Source of the DNA: Paracentrotus lividus
Taxonomy: Eukaryota; Echinodermata; Echinoidea; Camarodonta; Echinidae
Direction of reading: 5' to 3'
Assembly (NCBI GenBank): GCA_940671915.1
Contig: CALNVZ010003430.1
Span: 21,777,683-21,841,682, forward strand
Length of the DNA: 64,000 nucleotides
A program made the position numbers and the translations under genes. Positions 1-12,825 of this stretch are shown here, piece by piece (positions within the stretch are counted from its first letter, which is position 1; every line of letters begins with the position of its first letter). The notes below the pieces were generated by a model, which saw only the letters and a program-made list of their open reading frames with translations, did not search any database and was not told where the DNA came from.

Positions 1-239
1 AATTCCGGGTCATTCTCTCGTTTAGTTGTCCGGGCGGGTTCCGATTTATCCCCGCGGGGGGGGGGGTGATATTTGTTGTATTCCGAAAGGTTTCATTAAT
101 TTCCGAAAATTAGATAAGGTTCGTTATTCCGAAAATAGTAATGTTCGTTATTCCGAAAATAGAATAAGGTTCGTTATTCCGAAAATAGAATAAGGTTCGT
201 TATTACGACAATGAGATAAGGTTCGTGTGTCCGAAACTG

Positions 240-2409
240 AAATAATCTGTGGTGAAGCCGGGAAAATCGAAAGGGACATAAATGATTATTGATTCCGCTA
301 TTATATTCCGCCCCGTCTTCAGGGGAGAAATTATGTAAAAAAAGTATCAGCAGCGAGTTCGTCCGATAAAGAATAAGTTTCACTGATAATGTTTTCAAAT
401 AATTTTCTTTCATAAATGAATACGGAACGGATACAATTAATTGATTGTTTTATTTAGTTATTGAGTGATAAAGGCGACGTTTTAAGAAACTTATTCTTTA
501 TCAGTAGAGAGTCCGTGTTGATAGTTTTGTGAAATAAATCTTCCGAAATCAAAAATTTAACAGCCATATTGAAACGTTTGGGGCTTCTTTCTAGGAAAAC
601 CATTTTCACGCACGATTGTCAATGGAAGGAATGCCCGAAAAAACGGGAGTTTTGTTGAATATTGGAATATAAAAAAAATCGAGAAGATCATTTACTTAGT
701 TACACAGGTTTTATGAGGGTTAATGTATATAAACAAGATAAACATCTGTGGAGAGATATATTTTTTACCCTCTATCTCGCGTTTTGAGCTTTAAATCTCC
801 CATTTTTAAGTCATTTTTTGGGTCGTTTTTTCTGTGTGAAAATGATATTTGGTCAAACAGCAGTCACTAAAAGCTTTCTGTAAATTCAGCAGGCGCATCG
901 ATTTCCTAGTTACGCTGAGTGAAGTTAAATATATTATTATATTCTCTTTCCAAATGATTGTGTTAATCAGTATGTTTTTTGTGTGTTGGGGGTGTCATTA
1001 ACGAGTATTTTTTCCTCCGCGCGTTTTGATATCATTAAAATAAATTATCTATGAGTGATAAGGTCGATGCTGCTGCGTTACATTGGCTTGGTCGACTTCC
1101 TTTTAACACGGTCTTTATCAGGTGTGTTCATTGTTTATCTTGGGGTTGAGAACTATATAGGTCGAATTGTGTTCGGCCGTTGATGGGTTATAGATTGGGG
1201 TTTTTCGCGGTTTCATAGGTACGTATGCGTGGTTTGTCCAGTGTTTTGCGCTGGCGTGACGGTTCGGGATGTGGGTGCTGATGTGCACTGTATATTGTAT
1301 TTAGATGATCAAGATAGTGCTAGATTGGTGCGTATTTATCATCTTTATACGTTGTCGTGGGCATTATAGGTTGTTGTTGTCATATTATTCGTTTGGGCGA
1401 TAATATTGGTTTGTTGTTATATTAATATGCTTTAACTATATATTAAGTGCGGGCTCTAATACTCATCCGTATCTGGGCGGTCTGTGGATTCTGTGAGTTC
1501 TGTTCTGTCTGATGTGGAGATTTTTTGGAGCTTGTTGTAACTTTTTAGGTTTTTGTGGTTCATGCATGGGTTGAGTAGGGATTTTATGTTTTCAGACACA
1601 TTAGTGGTAATAATTTTTTGGTTGTGGCGGAACTATCGGGTTGGTGGTTGGTTGTGGTGTTGTGTGTTTGATAATATGTTTGTTTTTTTTACTGTAGTTG
1701 TTCTTGTTGATTGTGTCAAAGTTTTATAGAGTTTTTGACTGATCTTGTTGCAAATAACATTATCACTTTGTGTAGTTATGGTGGTTGGGAGTAGAGTTGT
1801 CAAATTGGTATGCTGTTTTATTGTTTGTCGTTGTTTTTTTATGTTCTTTTGTGATATTTTTTTCGTTACCTCTGCAATATACTTGTATTCGCTGAAGTGA
1901 CAAGCTTAAGTTATATTCATGGGCGGGTCTGTGTTTCTTCAAAACAGTTGGTCACATAATTAGTCTTTTTTAGATGTTTTGTCTTCGTGTTTTGGTGCTC
2001 TTGGAGTCTCTGTTGATGACTACTGGTGTATTAGACACCCTGACAATGAAATTTGTGGTATTCTACCGCTTGGATATATTGGTGCCTCATTGAGTTCGTT
2101 TACGAAAATAGTTTGAACAACTGGTAAGATTTGTTTTTGCGTGTATTGTGATTTTTTCGGATCAAATAGTTAAAGTTTTTGACTGATGTTTTGGCAAGGT
2201 ATGGAAGTTAGTAAAGTTACAGTTTATACATGTTGCATTGTATTGAAATTGGGTTGTTGGTGGATCTTATGTTGGTATTGTTTTTAGGTATGTGGTGTGT
2301 GGGGTTGGATTTCTTTTCGTGGTAATTTGATGTGTAGTATCATGTGAGAGTGAGAATTACAAACTTGGTGGGGTGCTTTATGGGATGCCTGTATGACAGT
2401 ACTTTTGCT
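240..2409. other. No gene recognised
   Basis: T- and G-rich sequence of the element's left interior. Stop codons are frequent on both strands; I see no coding or RNA gene. Confidence 0.5.
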
Positions 2410-3720
2410 TAACGGGGCTCCAAACTCTATATGGGCTTTTATTCTCTATGAAGTATGAACGACAATGATAATCATCATGAAACGCCACAAAAATAATGAA
2501 ATTCGATCAAATTAAAGTTTTGACGATGTTTGGATAAATAATCACTTGTATTAATTTGGGGGGGGGGGGGGGGTATCTGTCATGATCAAAGAATAAGAGC
2601 CCGATATAAGTTTTGGAGCCCGTTTAAGCTGTACGTTAAGATACAAGTTTTGATCATGATAATTCAGTATCCCCCCCCCCAATTAATACAAGTGACTCTT
2701 TATTCCAAACATCGTCAACTTCAATTTGATCGAAATCATTCATTTTTGTGGCGTTTCAGGATGATTATCATTGTCGTTCATACTTCATAGGATAAGAGCC
2801 CGATATAGAGTTTTGGAGCCCGTTTAAGCTGTAGTTTAGTACAAGTTTGATCATGATAATTACAGATATTTAACCCCCTCCCCTATATACCCAATTATTA
2901 GTACAGTTGCACCATTTACGTATTTATTCCAAACATCGTCAAACTCAATTGATCGAAATCATTCATTTTGTTGCGCGTTTCAGGATGATTATCATTGTCG
3001 TTCATACTTCATAGAGAATAAGAGCCGCGATATAGAGTTTTGGAGCCCCGTTTAAGCTGTACGTTTAAGAATACAAGTTTTGATCATGATAATTACAGAT
3101 ACCCCCTCCCCAATTAATACAAGTGATTATTTATTGCAAACATCATCAAAACTTTAATTTGATCGAAATCGTTCACTTTTGTGGCATTTCATGGTGATTT
3201 TCATTGTCTGTCATAATAAGAGAGAATAGGAGCCCGATATAGAGTTTCAGAGCCTGTTTAAGCTGTTTGCTTAGGAATACAAGTTTGATCATGATAATTA
3301 ACGATACCCCCCCCCCCTGATTATTACAAGTGATTATTTATTTGCAAAGATCATCAAAACTTTAATTTGAACGAAATCGTTCACTTTGTGGCATTTCATG
3401 GTGATTTTCATTGTCTGTCATGATTCAGAGAGAATAGGAGCCCGATATAGAGTTCAGAGCCTGTTTAAGCTGTTCGCTTATAATAAACAAGTTTTGATCA
3501 TAATAATTTACAGATACCCCCCCCCCTGATTATTACAAGTGATATTTATTTGCAAAGATATCAAAACTTTATATTGAACGAAATCGTTCACTTTTGTGGC
3601 ATTTCATGGTGATTTTCATTGTCTGTCATGATTCAGAGAGAATAGGAGCCCGATATAGAGTTTAGGAGCCCGCCTTATATAGTTAGGCATTTTGGCAATA
3701 AGAATACTTTGCCTGTTTGT
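2410..3720. repeat. Tandem and inverted array of about 210-bp units
   Basis: About five units in direct orientation run from 2590 to 3720, with the order AGAGCCCGATATAGAGTTT, TTTAAGCTGT, TTTTGATCATGATAATTA, a C-run, ACAAGTGATTATTTATT and TTCATGGTGATT. The preceding 2410-2590 is the same sequence in inverted orientation, so a large hairpin is possible around 2590. Single-base length differences between units are frequent. Confidence 0.85.
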
Positions 3721-3739
3721 AAATGAACCATGTGTATGT

Positions 3740-4016
3740 GTATAGCATATCTCTAAGGCCAAAAAAAAAAAATGTTTGGTTGTCCTCGACCGACCGACCC
3801 TCTGAAAACGGCCCGACCCGACCAACCTCTTTTTTTTTTTTTTTTTTTTTTTTTCACCCAAACGCCGAAAATACACAGCAACATATTTATTTGTATTTTA
3901 CTATATATTTTTCATAACATGTGTTATTTTTCCATGCAGTCACATTTTACATAACTCAATAAACGTAAAGTGATCTCAAAAATGGAAGTCATTCGTTCTG
4001 TTTTTCAATTGGAAGG

Positions 4017-4049
<33 letters not shown>

Positions 4050-4516
4050 GCCCGACGACCGATCACCGATTTTTTGAAAAAAGGCATTCAGTTGGACAAC
4101 CAAGACAATTTTTTTTTTTTTTGGCCTAATGTATATCATGCATGCAGCGCGCGCGGAAGCCGCTCGTGCATTAATCAACGAGAATTGGAGCTCATATAGT
4201 CTCAACCTTGTTATCGCGATATCGACGGTCAGACGTAGAGAGAGTCTATACCCAGTACACACATTTCCCGTAAGATTCTTTCTGGTCGTTAGTGCACTGT
4301 AGTGGAACTGTGCGTGTTTGGTATAAAATAACACTGTCCTTTTTGATTGTTCACGTTTTCATATGAGATGCTGTTAAATAATAATGACACCCCTCCCCCC
4401 CCAAAAAAAAAAAAAATTAAAAAAAAAATCCCCCGGCTTATCTGGAGGTTGTTCACGGGCGACCAAAAAACAGTCCCCAACATTCTTAATCCATTCGCTC
4501 AGGCAGTAATAGCTCA
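3740..4516. repeat. Low-complexity inverted A/T runs
   Basis: Poly(T) at 3831-3854 and poly(A) at 4017-4047 sit in similar, inverted surroundings (GGCCAAAAAAAAAAAATGTTTGGTTGTCC and its complement near 4095-4125). This points to a foldback of about 400 bp from 3758 to 4126. No coding content. Confidence 0.6.
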
Positions 4517-5139
4517 ATTTTCGGAATAACGAACCTTTTTCTACTTTTGGAATAACGAACCTTATTCTATTTTCGGAATAACGAACCTTTTTTCGGTTAT
4601 CGGAATCACGAACCTTATTCTATTTTCGGAATAACGAACCTTGTTCTATTTTCGGAATAACGATCCTTCGGAATAACGAACACCACCCCCCCCCCCACCT
4701 CCCCCGGACTATCCATACCAGATGACTAATGACCGCGCGGCAATATCGACCACGACTATCGGGCTGTAACATTCCATCCATGGGTGGGGGGGGGGGGTAC
4801 GCCTTTTTACTCGGTGCGAACGTTCAGTTTTTTTTTCTGGCTCATAGGGGGGGGGGCAAATGCCCCAAAATGCTTATTTTAAACACTTTTGAGTCGGTGG
4901 GTGGGCTGAGCTTAGTCCGCGCCTGCTGCAGGACTTCCCATGATCGGACACGTTAGTAAGAATTCGGCCTACAACTAAGACTGTGTAAAACAAATATATT
5001 TCGTTTATTTTGTTGCTTGGAGGTGAAGTTTAGTTTGTTCTGTATTTTGTAACATTCGGCCTATTGTTCTGGCTTTATCTTTGCTAATTTTGATGATCAA
5101 TCCATTTTTATTTAAACTAAGGGTTCTATGTTTGCACAC

Positions 5140-5520
5140 TGTCTGGTTTGAACCCCTTTACGTCATACAAGGACGCTATTCTATTCGGTTTATATCCACT
5201 TGGTCTAACTGCAGTAAGTCTAATTCTCTGTTTGTCTAATACAACATGGGCTAAACCCATTTGGTATAATAACAATTTGGTCGATATACTGTACATGTAC
5301 ATGTACATACTTGGCCTTAAAATAGTAATGACCACTTGGTTAAATTACCAATTCATCTAATTGCCAAATGTTCTAATGGAATTTTCGTCTAATTCGAAAA
5401 TGAATATTTGGTCTATTGCCAGTTTGTTAAAGAAATTGGCTAAGTGGTGTAAATTAGACGAAATGGACATCAGTTATGGTGAGTAGGCGAAGTGGCAAGT
5501 CGACCTAAGAGCAACTACAA
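5140..5520. repeat. Interspersed repeat built of TTTGGTCTAATT-like phrases
   Basis: The phrases ACTTGGTCTAACT, TTTGGTATAATAAC, TAATTGCCAAATGTTCTAA and TTTGGTCTATTGCCAGTTTG recur in related form at 36370-36720. It is therefore a dispersed family. Confidence 0.55.
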
Positions 5521-8040
5521 CTAGTTGGAGACAACATGGAATTAGACCATATTGGCTGGCAAAAAATTATGACTCTGTGCTAGTTAAAGGAGCATTGGCG
5601 TGCCCCTTTTTCTTGGTTAGGTAATAGTACAATTAAAAAAAAAAATAAATAAAAAATAAAAAATAGGCTTCTCCCCTACAAGGCTTATATGTATTTTTTT
5701 TTTAAAGTAAGTTTTTTTTATTTTTTTTATTATTTTTTTTTAGGGTGCCCGAGCAGAAGGGGCGCCCGGGAGGGGTTATTCTTACCAGCCAGCAATCTCT
5801 TACTCTGTTTAATGATCACCAGGACGTTCATTATTATGACTATAACATATCACCGCAGAAAATAATGAAAATTTCTCTTTAAACTATGTATATAGTTCAG
5901 TCAAGAGAAGGTCTAAGATTTTGCAATGCATGATGGGCGGACAGTGTCAAATTTTGACCCAAATGCCTTTCATTTAAGAGAATTCACAAAGTCTATTTAT
6001 TTTGGTAATTATATGCACGTGGAAGAACCGTTGATGTCAACTGTCGGGACATGCTTGCATGCGACGAGGTTAAAGATTACATTATTCAAATATTGAAAGA
6101 GCTGAACACTTCTTGTATTATATAGATGTTTTCAGCCCTTGAGAGTCTTGAGTCTTATTAGAAAAAAGAAAGACTTCTTATTTACCGGTTGGAATTTTAC
6201 CGTTGATAAGTTAAGGTAGTATCAGCCTCTTTCACAAATTGCGAAAACTAATGCAACTTGGCATAACTGTAGAATATGATCGACCTATACTGTCTATTAA
6301 ATCTTACTGTCATAGTTGCCTAGAATCAGTATACGAAACGAAAATCTGACTACCAATCTTGACAGCTCTCCATCAACATCGTTGATATTACAGCGCGTGC
6401 AGCCGACCGTACACAGCAATGTACACACGCGCTAACGGTCAGCGTTCGCACCGTACGGTAATATTTTCGAGGTCGAAAATAGAAGGAATGATTTTGATAA
6501 TCGCAATATAATGACAAACACACATTTGAGTAATCATGTGGTGGGAAGATAGTCAATGTATACTACATATCCTCTAAAAACTAGAATTTAATATTTGCCT
6601 GCAAAATGGACACTACCTTTAAACGATGCACGATTGTGGGCATGATTGAACATCATTATGATCGCACGAATGTTAGCTAATGTGTGCTGTAAGTCGTATG
6701 CCTAATCATGTATACAAGGCCGGGGCACATTTTCTGAAAGCCTTTTGATCTTGCATACAAGCGAGGAGGTATATAAAAAAAAATAGTGTACAATTATGTG
6801 GCCTATATTTAAATATGAATAGGAGACTGCCTATATTGTTATGTCTTCGTGAAGGATAAGATAGAAGGTCTCCCCCCCCCCCCCCCCCCTCTCTCTCTTA
6901 ATTAGACCCCAAAAAAAACAAAAAAAAAACAAACAAAAACAAACAAAAACGAAGAGAAAGAGAAAAGAAAAAATCTTTCAAAATCTGGGTTAGATTAATA
7001 CGGATACAAGCGCCTCCGTTTGGTAGGCGAAGTCTGGAACGTGGCTGGTGAGGTGGATTAGGGTTGTTTGACTGCTTGAAAAAATTGGCAGCGGCGCGTC
7101 TGCAAAACGGGAGGCGACGAGGGATGGGATTAGAGATCCTCCAAAATAGGTTATGTGTCGGTTGGTGGTTGATGTGTGTGGGGGTATTCCAGGACAGCTC
7201 CCTTAGCTAGAGCTCAACTCCCGTGGAGTAGGTCCTCTGAGATCAACCCAAACCTGATAAGGACAAGCCCCCCCCCCCACCCCCGGCCTGCCCCAGGTGG
7301 GGCTGTTTCCCCCAGAGGACCCAGGAGCCTGCTCCCCTATGACTGCCCCCTTTGAGAACTCCCCACCTCACGCAGAGGAAGAGTTACAACTCGGGGTTGT
7401 CCACAGGTTAACTATCCTTGGACTTGTCCTCGGGGGGCTTGCCGGTGGAATTGTAATTGCTGGGGAACTGTTGTGTGTAGGGTAAGGAAGGCGGAGATGG
7501 GTACCCTGGAGGTATAGCGCAAATCTGTCGGAATGTAATTTCCTTCAAATTAAGATGAATGGAGGGGGGGGGAGCGTGGTGAATGGAGGTGCATTCTCCT
7601 AATTATGCAACGAAACTATAAATTCTGACAGCATAATTATGTCCAGCAAATATAACCTGGAAATCGGTATTTTGCTGGAGTCGCTTATTATATGTCGACT
7701 ATAGCTTGTCCAATAACGAAACGAAACCCCTCCAGTTTGGCCAACGCCCAAGGCCTGTGAACTGGATGGAGTTGGATAGGGTATTAACAATGAAGGAGTC
7801 TGCATGAACTTCAATTTGAACTTCAACCAAAGCCGGTTATGAATCTCATTAAATTAGTCACGCTTTCAAATCGTGGTTCGAACTTGGAGAGAAAAAAATA
7901 CCCAATCAGCTTGGAAAGCGATTATACTCCACAGAGTTGGAATGATGCAAGTGTTAAGTGGACACATGAATCAGATCATTGGCAAAAATGCTTGAAAGCC
8001 CTTGAAACGGAACTCTCCCTGATCGTACGTCAACGAACTT
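5521..8040. other. No gene recognised
   Basis: Contains A/T simple repeats (5635-5750), a C-run with A-rich repeats (6873-6960) and a more GC-rich part (7000-7480). Short open frames exist but none has recognisable content. Confidence 0.5.
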
Positions 8041-8049
8041 TGTAGTTTA

Positions 8050-8180
8050 CATATGCAAATTAGATGGGCGCCGTCTATATGCAGAGCACTGATTGGCTAA
8101 GGAACCTGCGCTGACAAGGCCACGCGCACGTGTATGCAATGTGGATTAGAGCGAGGTCAAAACGGGTCGCACAGGCAACA
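8050..8180. promoter_or_regulatory. Promoter-like cluster (octamer, inverted CCAAT, E-box)
   Basis: ATGCAAAT (8053-8060), an inverted CCAAT box in CTGATTGGCTAA (about 8089-8100) and CACGTG in a GC-richer stretch near 8127 lie within 80 bases. This would fit a CpG-type promoter, possibly of an upstream non-coding exon, but no transcript is evident. Confidence 0.2.
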
Positions 8181-8639
8181 TTCGTGCGATGCGTGTTTGG
8201 TATCTGGATGCTGCGGAGCCCCATCAGGATTTTGAGCTCGGAGAGAGCATATAGGGAGTGAAAAAATTGAGAGAATATAGCACAAAAGAAGAATCGTTAT
8301 CTTTCTTGATCTTGTCGATAACGGGGCTATAAATGGTGATGGGTGTTGGCATTGTACGCACTCGCATTTCATGAACATTTCCAGCCGGGTACTGGCTCGA
8401 GAATCGGTGAGCTAGCATTTGAGAGGTGATGGGAGCTGGAGTGAGGCAACTTTTACAAGGATAAATAAATCTACCTAATTTATTCAGCTGAAATACGATT
8501 TTTGTGCTTGATGATATTGAAAATAGAAGACGCTATTTTTAACTGATTACATCGATAGAAAGCGGTAAGTTCAACAAAAGTATATTTTTCCCTTCTTTTC
8601 TGGGCCCCATTTGTTCTTTTTCATTTAATTTGATGTAGG

Positions 8640-9300
8640 TTTTTGGAGAGAGAGAGGGAGAGAGCGATTGAAAAAACAAGAAAGAAGTTAGACATATACA
8701 TGAAGTTAGGGAATGTTGATATGAATATGTTATTTCTGCAACGTTTTCTAGACTTACACAAATATTTCACCAATATGTATCTAGAGTATAAAACGGGACG
8801 AAAACGATATAGAAGTCTCCATGTAATTGAACTGGAAATGTACTGTCCCATTTTTATATAGAGTCTAGATCTAACTTAGAGCTATTTTTTAAAATTATTT
8901 CCTTTCTTTTATTTATTTATTTTTTTTACAATAGCAGCCGCGGTCACATGGATTTGGCTTTTCTATATCATCTGTTTGTGACGTGTAAACAAAGGACAAT
9001 AATTGTTCTTTTGAATATGAAAAAAAATAAAAATAAAATGGCACTTTGTCTTCCCACCCCCCCCCCCTAAAAAAAGAAGACTTATTATGCTCGTATGATC
9101 GAAATAGCGGATAACTAGCCTGTGAATAATTTTTTTTTTTATATAGACGGGCATTTTGTATGTACATGAGTCTTCGTGAATCACCAGACATGTAGGCCTA
9201 CTGTACTGAGCTTACCTTGTTTTGAACCTTATTTTGATGTCAAATATCATTGTTCAGGTGCAGGAGAGAAATTACTCATCTGTTATAATTATGCATCCCC
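8640..9300. other. No gene recognised
   Basis: GA-rich, A-rich and C-run sequences with short open frames that are low complexity. Nothing supported. Confidence 0.45.
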
Positions 9301-9329
9301 GTTATCGCGCGACGACCTGCTGTTTACAA

Positions 9330-9415
9330 TGCGACGGCAGTAGACCAATCAGAACGCGGCATTGTGACACACCTCCTAATTCTCTGCCGGATGGTGAGAA
9401 ATGAACCAATGAAAT
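9330..9415. promoter_or_regulatory. Two CCAAT boxes in a GC-richer segment
   Basis: GACCAATCAGAA (about 9343) and GAACCAATGAAA (about 9403) lie 60 bases apart. NF-Y sites in this spacing occur in promoters. No gene start could be linked to them. Confidence 0.2.
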
Positions 9416-9660
9416 CGTTCATAGCTGACACACCTCCGCTGCGTGTCTCGAACAGCTGATTGACTGATGATAAACCGGCATTTCTGGCAGAAGCGCCTTA
9501 GCCAAAATTTATAATGCTCTATTCTCAGGGAAAAACGTCAACCTTGGCGAACCCAGTATTTCACGAATTCTTCTCCCACGAAGGAAATGTTAATCACTCC
9601 AGGGAAGGGGGGGGGGGGCGCAGTGCTTACATTTCCTTGATTTTGAAAAAAGTGCCAAAA

Positions 9661-9690
9661 TAGATAAGATAAGATAAGATAAGATAAATC
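9661..9690. repeat. GATAA microsatellite
   Basis: About five GATAA units followed by ATCATTTATTGTCC. This is the kind of tail seen at 3' ends of non-LTR or SINE elements, but no body was identified. Confidence 0.6.
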
Positions 9691-10175
9691 ATTTATTGTC
9701 CAAAAAACGGAAATTCTTCTTCCACTGGTTTACAATTACAATATTTACATATACATAGAATGAATGAAATCATATAAATGATAATGTGCACAGTTTAACA
9801 TATCCATGGTTTTTAGAGGCGTCTTAATAGAATAGTGGCAACAAATGCATAGTTATCATTATTAAGGTTATTTACGTTATTACAAATATCATTATCATCA
9901 AAATTATTATTGTCGTAATTATTATTATGTCAATTATGAAATATTACATTGCTAGTTCATTATGTTCGTTTAATTCAAGTTTGTCAGTTTAAATACATAA
10001 ATATAATGAAGGCAGGAATAACAATAAAACGGATATGGTATATACATTTTATATACTGCTCAGAAGTAGTCCTTTCATCGCATAAACAGTACGGAATGGT
10101 ACATAACAATATGATATATACAAGTCATATCATATGAGTTTGGTATATAGGTAGAAGAAGACAGGAAGGAGTAGG

Positions 10176-10310
10176 AGGAGGGGAGAGAGATAGAGAGAGA
10201 GAGAGAGAAGGGGGAAAAGCAAAGAAAGATTATGAAAGAGAGAGAGAGAGAGAGAGAGAGAATGGGAAGAATGCAAAGAAGTAAAAAGGGGGAGAGAGAG
10301 AGAAGACGAA
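10176..10310. repeat. GA-rich microsatellite
   Basis: Interrupted (GA)n runs. Confidence 0.9.
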
Positions 10311-10449
10311 GAATACTAATAAGAAGACAATAGAGCGAACATTAATGTTATTACACCAACAAAGTTAGGATATCTAGATTACATATCTAGATTACAACGG
10401 TCTAGGCGTCACTTATAACGCAACTTCCTTATCGAACTAAATTCTTTAA

Positions 10450-10951
10450 AGGGGAAGTTCACCCATGGTTTAAATTCGTTTTAAAAAATGCGGAAAAATA
10501 AACGAAAAATATGAGTGAAGGTTTGGAGAAAATCGACCAAAAAATGATGAAGTTATGAATATTCAAAGTTTTGATTCTACGCGACGTCACATGCGAGCAG
10601 ATCTCCTATATGATATATAGTGTAAATTCCATAAAATGTCATTTATTTCCAGAATAAATAAATTATGTCACCTTTGCGGTCGATATGCCATCAAACCTAT
10701 GTTCATATACATGACTATATCAAATTGACCCATTCCTTTATCAAGAACCATGACAAAAAGACAAATTTATGGAATTTACATATACACAACCAATGGGAGA
10801 GCTGCTCGCACGTGACGTCATAGAATCAAAACTTTAATCATTCATAACCTCGCTATTTTTTGGTCGATTTTCTTCAAACTTTCACTAATATTTTTTTATT
10901 ATTTTTCTTCATTTTTTTAAGACCAGAAAAATTCCAGGGTGAACTTCCCCT
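10450..10951. mobile_element. MITE with long inverted ends
   Basis: AGGGGAAGTTCACCC at 10450 is matched by its complement (GGGTGAACTTCCCCT) ending at 10951. The inner sequences also pair (AAAATCGACCAAAAAAT... with ...ATTTTTTGGTCGATTTTC; TTTGATTCTACGCGACGTCAC with GTGACGTCATAGAATCAAAA). It is about 500 bp, without ORF. Confidence 0.85.
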
Positions 10952-12343
10952 AATATCACATTTCCTCTATTTCATCTCTCTTTTTTAAAATCAGAATTAA
11001 GAGAAGGGGTTGACATCCGTCATTTTCTTTGAATTGAAAATCATATTTCGTGGCTTTTGTTCTCTGGGAGGGGGGGGGGGGGGGGGGGGGGTGTGTGGCA
11101 TTAAAAAAAACAACTAATTTTTATAGAGATTATATAGAGATAATTTCAATACAGTTAAAAAAGGACAACAGTTTATTTTCATCGCATATCCTATAAAATA
11201 CATGTGCCTTGAAATAAATGTGCTACTTTGTAATGGTGTAACTTCTCCTCGTTCACTCATAGTTGCGACTTTATAAAGTGATAGATCTTTTCCTATTATT
11301 TTATTTTTAATTAGGCCTAAAGGCTCAGTTTTGATCTCTATTAAACAGAAGTGATGCGGCCCTGCGAAAGGCTTGAAGTTGAAGTTGAGGTCTCTATTGT
11401 TATCGGACTATTTCTAGTTTGAGCTAGGCGCCCTATAATTCCTTGGTCTGTTGGGAGGGGGAGAGGCAAACAGATGAAGATTGATTGAATCGTAGGACGA
11501 CCCCCCCCCCCCCCACCCCGTCCGGACCCGTAGCTTTTCCCCGGTGCTGGTAAAAAGACCATGCCCTCAACCCGCGCCCAGCCCCCGCCCCGGCCCCCTG
11601 GCACCCCCACCGTACCCCGCGGCACGTAGTTTACATTATCAATAATCAAGTGAGTATTCCGGATGCAGAAACCGAATCGTCGCCGAATAAACTGGAAAAT
11701 AACCTAAAATAATATGAAATTTTTAAAGATTTGTATCATAGAAAAAAAGAAGCTGCAGAGAGAATGCGAAACTTGTGTCAAAATCGAAAGAGGTGAGCAA
11801 GTAAACTGATTTAATACGAATTTCAGAGTAACTTTACTAAGTTAAATTTGCACTGCCGCGACGCACCGTGAATGACTGAATGTAGCTATTGTAGTGGACT
11901 ACCAGTACGGTAGTCAATCGGAGCTAGCTCGGGAGGGCATCAGCCGGTGACTCGCCCCGCTAGCTGCACTGCACGCTGCACGTAAAAAAATCTACAAGTT
12001 CGTTTTTACAGAGCTAGAGAACAATGCATTTTGATTGTTGGGCACTCTGATTAGCTATCGCGCGGAGCTCCGCGTATCCGCCTCCTGGTTGCGATGACTG
12101 AAGTGCGTTGACCGTAACTGACCAACGCGATTCAGCTGTTCCCAATAAAGACCGCTTTGTTGTGCGCGCTGTCAATCATAACCAAAGTGGACCCATTTCG
12201 CAAGAAAAACTGCAAGACTCGACTTCACAAAAGGTTAAGCGTAGACCCTCTCTTTCTATATTTTTTTAGAATAAAGAAGAGAAATATAAAAAGGAACTTC
12301 AACGAATCCACTGTCGGACTTCGCCCAACATTTGAAAACGTAT
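10952..12343. other. No gene recognised; homopolymer runs
   Basis: Contains a G-run (11071-11091), a C-run (11501-11514) next to GC-rich sequence, and a GC-richer stretch at 11850-12180. No coding region that I can support. Confidence 0.45.
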
Positions 12344-12702
12344 TGTAACGTAACTGACTACGGCCGTAGAGGGCCGGGTGGCGAGTAAACTGTGTTCGCG
12401 AGATAATGGCAGTTTTTGTGTTGAGCTGTCGTAAGGTGAAGACGTGTATTGAAGAGTACTCTGATTAAAAGTCATAACTCACAGAATATCTCGTAAGTTT
12501 TCCTCACCTTGTTGTTAAATAGTTGGAGTGAATGATTGTGAGTATAGAGAGATGTTGAGTCACGTTGATTGCATATATTGCACAATATACTTTTGTGAAC
12601 GAATCCAATCAAGAGAGCGAGAGATTCGAAAGACGTGAACTGGGTTCTGAGAGACCGCCTGAGAGTCAAAACGCTACCCCGACAGAACCCCGTTACGCTA
12701 CA
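12344..12702 (+). repeat. 5' LTR
   Basis: 359 bp, TGTAACG...GCTACA. It differs from the 3' LTR by about 11 substitutions and two small indels, about 97% identity, so the insertion is not very recent. GTAAGT at 12493-12498 is a possible splice donor if transcription starts upstream of it. Confidence 0.93.
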
Positions 12703-12703
12703 C

Positions 12704-12722
12704 TGGTGGCCGCGGCAGGATT
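12704..12722 (+). other. Probable primer-binding site
   Basis: TGGTGGCCGCGGCAGGAT begins one base after the 5' LTR. TGG at the start pairs with the CCA end of a tRNA. The rest vaguely suggests a leucine tRNA acceptor stem, but the identity is not settled. Confidence 0.6.
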
Positions 12723-12825
12723 TTAGCACACCGTGAAGAACGGCAACTCGACTCGACAGGATACTCACTGTACATTGAATATGCATACAGGCACAAACGA
12801 GCGAGGAACACATTATTCAATGAGG

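Larger units (their letters stand above)
25..4715. mobile_element. Repeat element with inverted subterminal motif arrays
   Basis: The left end (about 60-240) repeats AAGGTTCGTTATTCCGAAAATAG; the right end (about 4517-4690) has the same motif in inverted orientation (TTTTCGGAATAACGAACCTT). Both are bordered outside by G- or C-rich runs and TCCGGG-like sequence. The layout suggests one element of about 4.7 kb. The left boundary is at or beyond the window edge. No transposase was recognised. Confidence 0.6.

Noticed and set aside
7297-7485. Short GC-rich open frame
   Set aside because: No recognisable motif and no supporting context.
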